A stretch of DNA of 64,000 bases from JBAZLV01 sp964586075 (GTDB lineage Bacteria; Nitrospirota; UBA9217), in NCBI GenBank assembly GCA_964586075.1, contig CAZPGZ010000011.1:1-64000 (forward strand), given 5' to 3'. The notes below the pieces were generated by a model that did not search any database, was not told where the DNA came from, and saw nothing but the letters and a program-made list of their open reading frames with translations. The position numbers and the translations under genes were made by a program. Shown piece after piece: positions 32,785 to 42,442 of the stretch. Position 1 is the stretch's first letter, and each line of letters opens with the position of its first letter.

Positions 32785-35427
32785 TTATCCTTTTGCATTC
32801 TTTATAATAGTATACAGCGCTTCAAGCGCGGCGTCCAGTTTTTCGGGGTCTTTTCCCCCAGACTGCGCCATATCGGGTTTTCCACCGCCGGTTCCTCCGA
32901 GAATCGCCGCCATGTCCTTGATGATTTTTCCGGCATGATATCTTGCGGTAAGGTCTTTTGATACCATGACGATCAAACTTACTTTTCCATCTTTTGAAGA
33001 ACCAAGCGCAAGAATTCCGGAACCAAGTTTATCTCTGAGTTTGTCGCCAAAATCCCGCAGTTCCTTCTGTTCCAGACCGTCTACGCGTTTGGCTAATGAC
33101 TTTATGCCGTTAATTTCTACTGCTCCTGCAATCACGTCATCCGCCTGAGATGACTGCATCTTGTGCTTCAGCCGTTCCAGTTCTTTTTCGGTTTCCTTAA
33201 GTTGATTCACCAGTCTTTCAACACGGGTGGTAATGTCTGCATCTGACGCCTTGAGCAGGTGAGCGATTTCCTGAATATTTCTTTCCTCTTTTTTAATTTG
33301 CTGATAAGCCCGTCTGCCGGCCAAGGCCTCGATTCTGCGCACACCGGCAGCAACACCTGATTCTGAGACGATTTTAAACAAGCCAATGTCTCCGCTGGCA
33401 TGTGTATGAGTCCCTCCACAAAGCTCTTTGCTGACATCCTGAACGCTAACGACACGAACTATATCGCCGTATTTTTCATCAAACAGGGCCATGGCGCCCG
33501 AAGCAACTGCATGTTCAGTATTCATCACCGCTGTCTCAACAGGGTGGTTTTCTATAATTCGCTCATTTACCAATTCTTCTATTCGCTCTTTTTCACGTTC
33601 CGTAAGAGCGGTATAATGCGTAAAATCAAATCTCAAGCGGTCAGGCGTCACCAGTGAACCTGCCTGCTTGACATGATCACCTAAAACCGATCGAAGAACT
33701 GCATGCAGAATATGAGTCACGGTATGATGTCTGGCCGTGTCCGCGCGGTCAGCGGCTTCAACTTTTGCAAGTACAGCGTCGCCGGTTTTGAACGTTCCTT
33801 TTTTGATCTTCCCTTTATGAACAATAATATTTTCTACCGGCTTTACCGTATCAGAGACCTCAAACTTGGCAGCCTCAGCAAGAATTTCTCCCTTGTCACC
33901 AACCTGGCCGCCCGACGCGGCATAAAAAGGAGATTGATTAAGAATGATTTCTACTTCTTCACCTTCCTGCGCAGACTGCACCTTCGTAGTATCCTTAATT
34001 ATTGCAATTACTTCCGCATTTTCTTCGAGGGTATCGTAACCGCGGAATATTGTTTTACCAATGCTGGCCGCAAGTTCCTTATATACAGGACTTACCTTTT
34101 CATCTCCCGTCCCGATCCAGGCCGCCCGCGCTTTTTCTCGTTGTTCCTGCATGGCCTGGCGATATCCTTCTTCGTCGAGGGTCATATGCAAGTCACGAGC
34201 CATGTCGGCCACAAGGTCGAGGGGAAAGCCGAACGTATCATACAATTTAAATAGTAAAGGACCGGGAATTACTTTTTTATCAGAAGCCTTGAGTGCTTCG
34301 ACGGTTTGGTTCAAAAGAGCAAGGCCGGAATCCAGGGTTGTTGCAAAACGCTCCTCTTCGAGAAGTACCACTTTTGCGATATGCTCTCTGGAATCTACAA
34401 GTTCTGGATACGCCTGCCGCATCTCGTCAACAATGGTACCGATCAGTTTATACAGAAATGACGTATTGATTCCGATCAGTTTTCCATAGCGGATAGCGCG
34501 GCGGATAATTCGCCGCAACACATACCCCCTGCCTTCATTGGAGGGCAGAACGCCGTCGGAAATAAGAAAGGTCATAGAACGCAAATGGTCGGCTATAACC
34601 TGGTACGAGATATCAGCCTGTTCGTCTTTATGGTATGGCACACCTGCAAGCGCCGCGATTTGTTTGATGATAGGCTGGAATAAGTCCGTTTCAAAATTAC
34701 TGCGTACACCCTGTACAACGGCGGCAAGACGTTCGAGACCCAAACCGGTATCAATGCTCGGTTTCGGAAGCGGGGTCAGTGTGCCGGCCGCGTCTCGATT
34801 ATACTGCATAAACACGAGGTTCCATATTTCAAGGTACCGGTCGCAGTCGCATCCCACCGCGCAATCGTGCTTTTTGCAGCCGACTTCAGGCCCCTGGTCT
34901 ATAATAATTTCAGAACAGGGACCGCATGGTCCTGTATCGCCCATTTGCCAAAAGTTGTCTTTCTCTCCAAGCCGAACAATACGGTTTTCAGGAACTTTTG
35001 CCACGTCCTGCCAGAGCTGAAACGCTTCATCGTCATCTTTGTAAATTGTCACCCATAATTTTTCTTTCGGAAGCTTGACGACTGTGGTGAGAAAATCCCA
35101 CGCGTAGCCGATAGCATCTTTCTTAAAGTAGTTGCCGAACGAAAAATTGCCGAGCATTTCAAAGAAGGTATGGTGCCGCGCGGTATGTCCGACATTCTCC
35201 AAGTCATTATGCTTGCCTCCGGCACGAACGCATTTTTGACTTGTGGTTGCACGGTTATAATCGCGTATTTCTTCGCCAAGAAACACGCTTTTGAATTGCA
35301 CCATACCAGCATTGGTGAAGAGAAGCGTAGGGTCATTTTTTGGAACGAGCGAGGAACTCGGCACCACTTTATGGCCGCGTTGCGCAAAGTAGTCTAAGAA
35401 CATTTTCCGTAAATCGTTTGCTTTCAA
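32785..35427 (-). CDS. alaS: alanyl-tRNA synthetase
   Basis: 880 residues from a TTG at 35427, chosen because AAGGAG lies six bases upstream and the family begins KANDLRKMFLDYF; the frame from 35457 adds ten unlike residues. The class II catalytic core has NDPTLLFTNAGMVQFKSVFL. The editing domain carries DTARHHTVTHILHAVL and the zinc site LCGGTHTHASGDIG. A C-terminal DHHA1 domain ends in GGTGGGKPDMAQSGGK. It charges tRNA-Ala and hydrolyses Ser/Gly-tRNA-Ala. Confidence 0.97.
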   Translation of the reverse strand: MKANDLRKMFLDYFAQRGHKVVPSSSLVPKNDPTLLFTNAGMVQFKSVFLGEEIRDYNRATTSQKCVRAGGKHNDLENVGHTARHHTFFEMLGNFSFGNYFKKDAIGYAWDFLTTVVKLPKEKLWVTIYKDDDEAFQLWQDVAKVPENRIVRLGEKDNFWQMGDTGPCGPCSEIIIDQGPEVGCKKHDCAVGCDCDRYLEIWNLVFMQYNRDAAGTLTPLPKPSIDTGLGLERLAAVVQGVRSNFETDLFQPIIKQIAALAGVPYHKDEQADISYQVIADHLRSMTFLISDGVLPSNEGRGYVLRRIIRRAIRYGKLIGINTSFLYKLIGTIVDEMRQAYPELVDSREHIAKVVLLEEERFATTLDSGLALLNQTVEALKASDKKVIPGPLLFKLYDTFGFPLDLVADMARDLHMTLDEEGYRQAMQEQREKARAAWIGTGDEKVSPVYKELAASIGKTIFRGYDTLEENAEVIAIIKDTTKVQSAQEGEEVEIILNQSPFYAASGGQVGDKGEILAEAAKFEVSDTVKPVENIIVHKGKIKKGTFKTGDAVLAKVEAADRADTARHHTVTHILHAVLRSVLGDHVKQAGSLVTPDRLRFDFTHYTALTEREKERIEELVNERIIENHPVETAVMNTEHAVASGAMALFDEKYGDIVRVVSVQDVSKELCGGTHTHASGDIGLFKIVSESGVAAGVRRIEALAGRRAYQQIKKEERNIQEIAHLLKASDADITTRVERLVNQLKETEKELERLKHKMQSSQADDVIAGAVEINGIKSLAKRVDGLEQKELRDFGDKLRDKLGSGILALGSSKDGKVSLIVMVSKDLTARYHAGKIIKDMAAILGGTGGGKPDMAQSGGKDPEKLDAALEALYTIIKNAKG

Positions 35428-35473
35428 GTTCAGCTCCTTGAAAAATAAGGTATACAAAAGATGATGGCGCCTG

Positions 35474-35959
35474 TTAGTTAATTGTTCTCATAACCTCGGC
35501 AATAGTATCATAAGAGAATCCCTTCCGTTCGAGGAATGATGCCACCCGTCTGCGGGCGGACTCTCGGTCATAAATTTTTAGTGTATTCAGCTTTTTTCTT
35601 GCAGACCGCAACGCGGTCTGCAATTGTACTTCCGACGAAAAAATCGCGGATGATGCATGGCTGATTATGTCAGCGCTGATTCCTTTCTGTTTCAGTTCCT
35701 GCCGTATTCTCCGCTCACCGAATCCTTGTAATCGAAGTCTTGAAGAAGACCATTGGAGCGCAAAAGCTTCATCATCGATATATCCAAGCCGTACCAAATC
35801 ATTGATGACGATACAAATAACCGCCGGATTAAATTTTTTTTCGTACAGTTTTGTTTCCAGTTCCTTACAGCTTCGTGCGCGAAATGCAAGAAAACGATAC
35901 GCAGTATTTTTGGCTCTCTGCAATTCCTTTTGGCTGTCTACGGTTTCTTCTGCTTTCAT
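35474..35959 (-). CDS. recX: RecA regulator RecX
   Basis: 161 residues with three RecX helical repeats: AYRFLAFRARSCKELETKL, then IDDEAFALQWSSSRL with GFGERRIRQELKQKGIS, and ARRRVASFLERKGFSYDTIA. It limits RecA filament growth. It is placed between pilT and alaS, two genes after recA in the same direction. Confidence 0.93.
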   Translation of the reverse strand: MKAEETVDSQKELQRAKNTAYRFLAFRARSCKELETKLYEKKFNPAVICIVINDLVRLGYIDDEAFALQWSSSRLRLQGFGERRIRQELKQKGISADIISHASSAIFSSEVQLQTALRSARKKLNTLKIYDRESARRRVASFLERKGFSYDTIAEVMRTIN

Positions 35960-35973
35960 TCGGCATCAGTTTG

Positions 35974-37218
35974 TTATTTATCGCCAAAACGATCTATTTT
36001 GAATTCGCTGTCGCTTGAGGGCGTTTTATATTCCTTCGCTTCTTCTTGCTGTGGCGAGGGTTTGGATGCAAAACCGGAAGACTGAACACTGCCCGCTTTC
36101 CCCGTCGTTTTTCTGCGTTCATCCTCTTCCATGACGAGATCACTGGTTGACTGGACGCCTTTTACTTTCAAGGCAAAGTCATCGGGATTGCTTGCCGTCA
36201 GTATCGCTTCTTCGTATGTGATCAGGCCTTTTTTATAAAGCATCAGGAGCGATTGATCGAAGGTCTGCATTCCGTAATGAAGATGGCCTGATCCGATGAT
36301 CGTCGGAATCTGGCGTGTTTTTGCATCATCGATGATTGCCTCTCGAACGGAAAGAGTTCCGAGCATGACCTCGACTGCCGGCACGCGGCCCTTACCGTCG
36401 GCTCTTGCAACAAGTCGTTGTGAGACAATGGCCCTGATGACAGATGCCAGCTGCATTCTCACCTGTTTTTGCTGATACGGCGGGAACACGGTGATAATAC
36501 GATTGATTGTTTCTGCCGCATCGAGGGTATGAAGCGTGGAGAGCACCAAGTGGCCGGTTTCCGCGGCAGTCAGGGCGGTTGAAATGGTTTCGAAATCGCG
36601 CATTTCGCCGACAAGAATAACGTCCGGATCCTGCCGCAGTGCACTCCGCAAGGCATCGCTAAAGCTGAAGGTATCGGAACCGATTTCACGCTGGTTGACA
36701 ATGCTTTTTTTATCTCGGTGGAGAAATTCTATGGGGTCTTCAATCGTTACAATATTGGCAGTTCGGGTGGTGTTTATATAGTCGATCATTGCCGCCAGGG
36801 TAGTTGACTTTCCGCTTCCCGTTGTTCCGGTCACCAGAATAAGTCCCCGTTGTTCGGCAGCCGCTTTTTGAAGGACACCGGGCAGCATAAGGTCTTCAAA
36901 ACCCAATATCTTTGCAGGAACCTGGCGAAACACCATGCCGACACTGCCTCGTTGCTGAAAAACGTTCACCCGGAACCTGCCCAAACCAGGCACTGCATAC
37001 GCCATATCGAGCTCATTCTTTTCTTTAAACTTGGCTTTCTGCACCGGGTTCATGATTCCCATTGCAACGGTAAGCACATCTTCTTGAGTGGTGCGCTTTT
37101 CAGTGTCAAGCGGCGTAAGTCTTCCGTCTATTCTCAGAACGGGAGGAACACCAACCTTAAGGTGCAGATCTGAGGCGCGTTTTTCAAATGTTATTTTAAG
37201 AAGTTCATTCAGGTTCAT
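35974..37218 (-). CDS. pilT: type IV pilus retraction ATPase PilT
   Basis: 414 residues. The N-terminal PAS-like domain is followed by the RecA-like ATPase with Walker A GTTGSGKST (131-139), the Asp/Walker B region QDPDVILVGEMRD and the His box HLVLSTLHTLDAAETIN. It powers pilus retraction and twitching. It begins one base after the recA stop, so its ribosome site lies in recA. The tail beyond residue ~360 is about 50 residues of Ser/Lys/Glu-rich low-complexity sequence, longer than usual. No other pilus genes are in the window. Confidence 0.94.
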   Translation of the reverse strand: MNLNELLKITFEKRASDLHLKVGVPPVLRIDGRLTPLDTEKRTTQEDVLTVAMGIMNPVQKAKFKEKNELDMAYAVPGLGRFRVNVFQQRGSVGMVFRQVPAKILGFEDLMLPGVLQKAAAEQRGLILVTGTTGSGKSTTLAAMIDYINTTRTANIVTIEDPIEFLHRDKKSIVNQREIGSDTFSFSDALRSALRQDPDVILVGEMRDFETISTALTAAETGHLVLSTLHTLDAAETINRIITVFPPYQQKQVRMQLASVIRAIVSQRLVARADGKGRVPAVEVMLGTLSVREAIIDDAKTRQIPTIIGSGHLHYGMQTFDQSLLMLYKKGLITYEEAILTASNPDDFALKVKGVQSTSDLVMEEDERRKTTGKAGSVQSSGFASKPSPQQEEAKEYKTPSSDSEFKIDRFGDK

Positions 37219-38325
37219 TTAAGCCTCCACGTGTTTATCGGCCTTTTGCCCTTTTACCGTCTTAGATGCCGTACCCGGAGAGTTCACATCAGATGCAGGC
37301 TCTTTTTCCGTTGGTGGTATCTTAGCTCCTACAGGCAGACCGGCAGACTGCCGAACCTTCAGTTCAATTTCTGCCGCCATATCCGGATGCTCACGAAGGA
37401 ATTGTTTGACATTTTCCCGGCCTTGGCCGATTCTTGTGCCTGCATACGAAAACCATGCTCCGCTTTTCTCCACAATGTTCTTCTCGACACCCATATCGAT
37501 GATTTCACCAAGTTTTGAAATCCCTTCGTTGAACATTATATCAAATTCAGCCGCGCGAAACGGCGGAGCGATTTTGTTTTTTACCACTTTGACTTTTACT
37601 CTGCCGCCGGTAACATCTTCCCCTTCCTTAATGGCCGATATTTTGCGTATATCCAGCCTGACGGATGAGTAAAATTTAAGCGCGTTTCCACCTGTTGTGG
37701 TTTCCGGATTGCCGAACATGACACCGATTTTCATGCGGATCTGGTTGATAAAAATGAGCGTTGTATTTGATTTGCTGATGGCCCCGGTAAGTTTACGGAG
37801 TGCTTGGCTCATGAGACGCGCTTGGAGACCCATATGCGCATCGCCCATTTCCCCTTCTATCTCTGCTCTTGGTGTAAGCGCAGCAACGGAGTCAACAATG
37901 ATAACATCAATTGCGCCGCTGCGAACAAGGGTTTCCGTTATCTCAAGAGCCTGTTCTCCGGTATCAGGTTGGGAGATAAGAAGATCATCGGTCCGGACAC
38001 CAAGCTTTCGTGCATACATCACATCAAGTGCGTGTTCCGCATCAATGAATGCTGCTTGACCGCCGGCTTTTTGCGCTTCTGCAATAATGTGAAGCGCCAG
38101 CGTGGTCTTCCCGGAAGATTCCGGCCCGTAAATTTCAATAATCCTTCCACGAGGTACTCCACCGACGCCCAAAGCGATATCCAAACCAAGTGAACCGCTG
38201 GAAATGGCGGGAATTCCTGCGGGAACATCTTCTTTGCCCAAACGCATAATGGAACCTTTGCCGAATTGTTTTTCGATCTGCCCCACTGCCAATTCCAATG
38301 CTTTTAACTTTTCCTTATCAGCCAT
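37219..38325 (-). CDS. recA: recombinase RecA
   Basis: 368 residues. Walker A GPESSGKTT (67-75), Walker B VDVIIVDSV-type strand (IDVIIVDSVAALTPRAEIEG), the L2 region NQIRMKIGVMFGNPETTTGG and the C-terminal acidic/Lys-rich tail are all in place. It carries out homologous recombination and SOS signalling. AGGAG precedes the ATG. The genes thpR and cinA upstream are often found beside recA. Confidence 0.98.
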   Translation of the reverse strand: MADKEKLKALELAVGQIEKQFGKGSIMRLGKEDVPAGIPAISSGSLGLDIALGVGGVPRGRIIEIYGPESSGKTTLALHIIAEAQKAGGQAAFIDAEHALDVMYARKLGVRTDDLLISQPDTGEQALEITETLVRSGAIDVIIVDSVAALTPRAEIEGEMGDAHMGLQARLMSQALRKLTGAISKSNTTLIFINQIRMKIGVMFGNPETTTGGNALKFYSSVRLDIRKISAIKEGEDVTGGRVKVKVVKNKIAPPFRAAEFDIMFNEGISKLGEIIDMGVEKNIVEKSGAWFSYAGTRIGQGRENVKQFLREHPDMAAEIELKVRQSAGLPVGAKIPPTEKEPASDVNSPGTASKTVKGQKADKHVEA

Positions 38326-38394
38326 ACCTCATCTCCTTTCGCCGCCGCGCGGCTGTCCAGTATATGCAGAGGTCTGTAATTCTATTTCTAGCAA

Positions 38395-38952
38395 CTAGGC
38401 CAATGCCACATTGCCGATTTCCGTATAAATGGCACCTGAAGGTCTGAGATCGCTTTTCATCAAGCTTACGGCTTGAACAGAGAAATCAGGTAATTTCATA
38501 TCCTTAATGCGGTTGAACTCCAAAAGCAATTCATCCCGTGAACGCACGTTCTTTATTCGTCCAAGTGTAAGATGAGGGATAAACGGGCGGTTCTCTCGTT
38601 TAAAACCGACTTCTTCCATTGCTGATTCTATAGATGATTGCAGCTTTAAAAGTCTCTCTGTTTCTCCGGATATGCCGATCCAGGCGACACGTGCGTTTTT
38701 AAGATTCGGGAATACTCCTGCGCCGGCAACAGAGAGTCGAAATGCCGGCATGTTTTTAATCAAGCCGGCAAGGGCTGTCATTATTTCCGGCACTTTAGGC
38801 TGCGCTACTTCTCCAAGGAACTTCAGCGTCAAATGAATGCCTTCGGGTCTTGCCCAACCGGCTTCCACGCCCGAATATTTGAGATTGTTCTGGATCTCGA
38901 CTATGTCCTTTTTGATCTCTTCCGGTATTTCTATGGCGATAAAAAGCCGCAT
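38395..38952 (-). CDS. thpR: RNA 2',3'-cyclic phosphodiesterase (2H family)
   Basis: 185 residues starting RLFIAIEIPEEIKKDIVEIQ, with the two HxTx motifs that define 2H phosphoesterases: HLTLKFLGEV and HLTLGRIKN. It opens 2',3'-cyclic phosphates on RNA ends. It lies between cinA and recA in the same direction with short gaps. Confidence 0.94.
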   Translation of the reverse strand: MRLFIAIEIPEEIKKDIVEIQNNLKYSGVEAGWARPEGIHLTLKFLGEVAQPKVPEIMTALAGLIKNMPAFRLSVAGAGVFPNLKNARVAWIGISGETERLLKLQSSIESAMEEVGFKRENRPFIPHLTLGRIKNVRSRDELLLEFNRIKDMKLPDFSVQAVSLMKSDLRPSGAIYTEIGNVALA

Positions 38953-38988
38953 ATTTGTTTTGGATTCCGGACTTGCTGAAAACAGGAA

Positions 38989-40224
38989 TCAACCGATAAG
39001 ATGTTTTCTCACCATATCCAATGCCATTTGCGAAGCGCGCATTCTGACCTGTTCTCTGTTTCCGAGAAAACGTTGTTCTGCCGTTTTTACGCCGTGGGAA
39101 AAAGCAAGCGCGGTATAAACAAGGCCCGCAGGTTTTTTTTCGGTTCCGCCGCCCGGACCTGCGATGCCCGTGACGGACAGCCCCAGATCCGTATGTGCCG
39201 CATCACGGATGCCTTTTGCCATGGCAGCAGCCACTTCTGCGCTTACCGCGCCGTATCGTTCAATCAATTCCATCGGAACGCCGAGCATTTCGGTTTTTGA
39301 ACTATTACTGTAAACAACGGCAGCCCGGTCAAAATATTCAGAACTTCCCGCAATATTGGTAATCCGCCTGCTGATCAAACCTGCTGTGCAGGATTCAGCC
39401 ACCGCAAGCTTCAGCTTGCGTTGCTTTAAAAGCGCTCCTACGATTTCTTCCATTTCCATACCGTCCACGCCATAGACTATGTCTCCAAGTTTCTCCCTGA
39501 TAGCGGATTCGGTTTTATCGATCATCGTCTGCACTTGCTCAATGCTGGTCCCGCGAGCGATAATGCGAATGTCCACCCCTGTTGCCCGGGCTGATAAACC
39601 GACGGTCGGTTGATCAAGCCGAAGAATGTTCTCTATAGCTTGATTTATTGCAGATTCGAACATGCCACAGGTACGAAGAATGCGTCGACGAATAACCAGT
39701 CTGCTCCCAAAACGCTCCTGCAGAACCGGCTTGAGCTCTTCGCTGAACATTGTTTGCATTTCAAGAGGGACACCCGGAAGAACTGCTATGAAAGCCCCTT
39801 CTTCATCGATCAAAAAGCCAGGGGCAGTTCCCGTGGAATTCGGAATGAGCTTTGCCCCAGCGGGGATTAATGCCTGGCGATCATTCGTATTCAGATATTC
39901 TCTTCCTCTTTTGGCAAAACGCGAGCGGATGTCCCGGAGTGCATCTTCATTTAAAACAAGGCGTTTTTTGGTGATCTTTGAAACCACTTTGCGCGTAATG
40001 TCATCTTCAGTAGGCCCCAGTCCGCCGGTAATGATTATTGCGTCCGTACGGCCCAAAGCCATTCGCAGAGATTCTTCCATATCCTTTTCACTGTCACCTA
40101 CGATTGTTTTGAAGGCAGTTTCAAGGCCCAAGAGCATCAACTCTTCCGACAGATAAACAGAGTTGGTTTCTTGAACACCGCCGGACAGCAGTTCTGTTCC
40201 TGTGGCTATGATTTCAGCGCGCAT
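38989..40224 (-). CDS. cinA: CinA-like nicotinamide-nucleotide amidase / competence-damage protein
   Basis: 411 residues. The N-terminal MoCF/COG1058 domain (AEIIATGTELLSGGVQETNS; IITGGLGPTEDDITRK) is an ADP-ribose pyrophosphatase-like part. The C-terminal CinA domain (AVAESCTAGLISRRITNIAG; GLSVTGIAGPGGGTEKKPAG) deamidates NMN in pyridine-nucleotide recycling. The full two-domain form is present. Confidence 0.95.
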   Translation of the reverse strand: MRAEIIATGTELLSGGVQETNSVYLSEELMLLGLETAFKTIVGDSEKDMEESLRMALGRTDAIIITGGLGPTEDDITRKVVSKITKKRLVLNEDALRDIRSRFAKRGREYLNTNDRQALIPAGAKLIPNSTGTAPGFLIDEEGAFIAVLPGVPLEMQTMFSEELKPVLQERFGSRLVIRRRILRTCGMFESAINQAIENILRLDQPTVGLSARATGVDIRIIARGTSIEQVQTMIDKTESAIREKLGDIVYGVDGMEMEEIVGALLKQRKLKLAVAESCTAGLISRRITNIAGSSEYFDRAAVVYSNSSKTEMLGVPMELIERYGAVSAEVAAAMAKGIRDAAHTDLGLSVTGIAGPGGGTEKKPAGLVYTALAFSHGVKTAEQRFLGNREQVRMRASQMALDMVRKHLIG

Positions 40225-40267
40225 ACCGTAGTCCTATTTTGATTGCTATTCATTTTTTGCTGTGTTT

Positions 40268-40741
40268 TTAGTGTTTTTGCAGTACCAATAGTGCAATCTG
40301 CAAAACAATATTTGTATAGACACCTGCACCGATATCATCAAGCACTACTCCTACCCCCCCGTGCACATCTTGAGCCCGCTTCAGCGGCCAGGGTTTGATA
40401 ATATCGAAAAAACGAAACAAAAGAAAACCGGCGATTATAAAACTCCAGGAAGCTGGTATCATCGTCATGGAGATGAGATAACCGGCGATCTCATCTATCA
40501 CAATTGACGGTGCATCTTTTTTCCCCAGCAGCTTTTCGGCGTTGCCTGCCGACCATATACCAACAACTGTCACCGTGAGGCAAACGATAAGATACCAGGG
40601 AATCAGCAACGTATGAAAAATATAATATAAAAAAACGCCTACAACCGTACCTGCCGTACCAGGCGCCACGGGAAATTTGCCGACATATCCACCTTCAGCA
40701 ATCAGCAGGATAAGTTTTGTTTTTAACGACTGCATCTCCAT
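40268..40741 (-). CDS. pgpA: phosphatidylglycerophosphatase A
   Basis: 157 residues with about four membrane segments. It has GGYVGKFPVAPGTAGTVVGV and the metal-binding IVIDEIAGYLI typical of PgpA. It removes phosphate from phosphatidylglycerol phosphate in the inner membrane. It lies 43 bp before cinA. Confidence 0.93.
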   Translation of the reverse strand: MEMQSLKTKLILLIAEGGYVGKFPVAPGTAGTVVGVFLYYIFHTLLIPWYLIVCLTVTVVGIWSAGNAEKLLGKKDAPSIVIDEIAGYLISMTMIPASWSFIIAGFLLFRFFDIIKPWPLKRAQDVHGGVGVVLDDIGAGVYTNIVLQIALLVLQKH

Positions 40742-40834
40742 ATTTTAAATAATTGTGTATTGTATCATTGCAATACGACACGAGTCAACGAAATAAGAGC
40801 CGACAAGAGGCTGTCTGGAAACAAACCAAGAAAT

Positions 40835-41395
40835 TTATAATGCTTCATATACCCATATATTTCCATCATTTCCTGCTTCTTCCAAACGTTTTACGAGACG
40901 TTTTTTTGAAAGGTTTAACAGCCGGGTGCCGCTCGTATTCGCTTCCAGTTTCTTTGCTCGCGAAAGATCTTTCGAAGTCACTCTCTTTTTTGCTACTATG
41001 AATTCCAAAGTGTCTTTCAGATAATTGTTAAGACTGCCCACAACAATTCGTTGACCAGTTTTCATCTCTGATATAATTGATAAATTTTTACGCTCAAGAG
41101 CCACCTCGATATTTTCTTTCTGATTTTCGTTCATCCCTGAAAGAAAAATATACTTATCCCCATATTCACCACTGAGCAATCGGGAGATAAGTTTTGCCAC
41201 AATTTCGTCGGCACAGGAATAATCAATGATGCCGATTTTGTCGAACGCAAGCGCAATGACCGATCCTTTCGGTTCTCCTGTCAGGTCACGTTCTATCCGT
41301 TCTCGAATTGCCTGGCCAGACGGCCTTGTTACGAGGTCTTTGGAATTATTCTTGAGTTCTTCCATTATAAGCTTATGAAGGTCATATCTGATCAT
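40835..41395 (-). CDS. STAS-like (DUF4325) protein with possible winged-helix tail
   Basis: 186 residues from the ATG at 41395 (a TTG is four codons upstream; no strong ribosome site at any candidate). Residues ~45-115 look like a STAS-like fold: SVIALAFDKIGIIDYSCADE, then KYIFLSGMNENQKENIEVAL. The rest (FIVAKKRVTSKDLSRAKKLE, NLSKKRLVKRLEEAG) has the basic helix-turn-helix character of a winged-helix domain. The pair fits a regulator whose STAS-like half is captured by a partner kinase. The preceding gene is a STAS-ATPase. I know no named function for this exact protein. Confidence 0.6.
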   Translation of the reverse strand: MIRYDLHKLIMEELKNNSKDLVTRPSGQAIRERIERDLTGEPKGSVIALAFDKIGIIDYSCADEIVAKLISRLLSGEYGDKYIFLSGMNENQKENIEVALERKNLSIISEMKTGQRIVVGSLNNYLKDTLEFIVAKKRVTSKDLSRAKKLEANTSGTRLLNLSKKRLVKRLEEAGNDGNIWVYEAL

Positions 41396-41542
41396 GTATA
41401 AGGGCAAAGTTATATACAGACAGCCGTAAAATAAGTTAGCAATTCAATTGAACCAATTGAACCATATTCCACATACGTTGTCAAGAAAAAAATGGGCATG
41501 TTAAAGTGGATTTAACTGGTTGACTATTTAAATCAAAACTTT

Positions 41543-42409
41543 TTAATTTTTCAATTTTGATCTAAGATTGAACTCTGGAAGAATAATGTTAATCTGGCTG
41601 CCGGGGAAAAAAACAAAACCGCGTTCAGAATCTCTGGCGCGGATCCACTTTGGCAATATCGCACGTTTTGCGGTACCGGAACGAATCGAGAGACAGCCAT
41701 CCCATAGTTTGATAAAACGCAGGACTGCAGGAAGCCCCTGCCCTCTTCCTGCATCTTCATACCGGGAGCCTCCTTGCAGAAGCGCTTTATCAATCGCTTC
41801 CAAATCGCCGCTCAGTTTGAATCTGCTTGAAAGGGACTTCCGAAAACCGATTCCTACATCCATAACTGCAATTTTTACGATATTCTTATTCAGGTGATGG
41901 TAGCGGTACTTCTGGATGCCCACAAAACCCTTGTTTTCGCTGTGTTCGATAATATTCTGACATATTTCTGACAGGGCAACGATAAAACCGTCGATTGTGC
42001 GCTCGTCATAATATAAATGCCGCTCAAGAATGGCCTGGGCACGTTCGCGCACTTTTCCGACGATAGAATGAATGTCGTTTGTCTTTTCGATTGGAGTGAT
42101 TTCAAGCAACACGTCGGAATCCGTGGTGTGTTGATATGCACTGGTGAGGTTGAAAGAGGAATCTTCAAAGTTAAAATATCTGCGCGCAAAAGTGAAAAAA
42201 TTCATACGTTCAAGATACAGGCAGACCTCCCGGGACTTTGGGAGGATCACGGTTTTCCTCACATCTTCGAGCATGCAGAGCTCCCCGATTTCGAGAAGCC
42301 CAAGCATGCCGAATGGGTCGATGAAGGAAATATCGCTCAGGTCAATCTGTTCAGAACGAATAAAAAAACGGAGTACCTGCTCAAAGGTCTCTTCGGTGAT
42401 TTGCTTCAT
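41543..42409 (-). CDS. STAS-like plus GHKL ATPase protein (anti-sigma-kinase-like)
   Basis: 288 residues. The N-terminal ~80 residues are STAS-like (SDISFIDPFGMLGLLEIGEL). From ~135 on it is a GHKL ATPase: the N box is LSEICQNIIEHSENKGFVGI, then AVMDVGIGFRKSL for the G1 box (Asp-x-Gly-x-Gly) and GGSRYEDAGRGQGLPAVLRF for the G2 box. It has no His-phosphorylation domain or membrane segment. It resembles RsbW/SpoIIAB-type partner-switching kinases or phage-type ATPases. It lies 33 bp after the GroES-like gene and 147 bp before the STAS-wHTH gene, same strand. Confidence 0.78.
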   Translation of the reverse strand: MKQITEETFEQVLRFFIRSEQIDLSDISFIDPFGMLGLLEIGELCMLEDVRKTVILPKSREVCLYLERMNFFTFARRYFNFEDSSFNLTSAYQHTTDSDVLLEITPIEKTNDIHSIVGKVRERAQAILERHLYYDERTIDGFIVALSEICQNIIEHSENKGFVGIQKYRYHHLNKNIVKIAVMDVGIGFRKSLSSRFKLSGDLEAIDKALLQGGSRYEDAGRGQGLPAVLRFIKLWDGCLSIRSGTAKRAILPKWIRARDSERGFVFFPGSQINIILPEFNLRSKLKN

Positions 42410-42442
42410 AAAAGTTGAAGGAAAGCTGCAGACCTTTGATTT

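Noticed and set aside
40755..40780. Short GTATTG/CAATAC inverted repeat after pgpA's start
   Set aside because: Only six pairs and no U run; not a convincing terminator or regulator.
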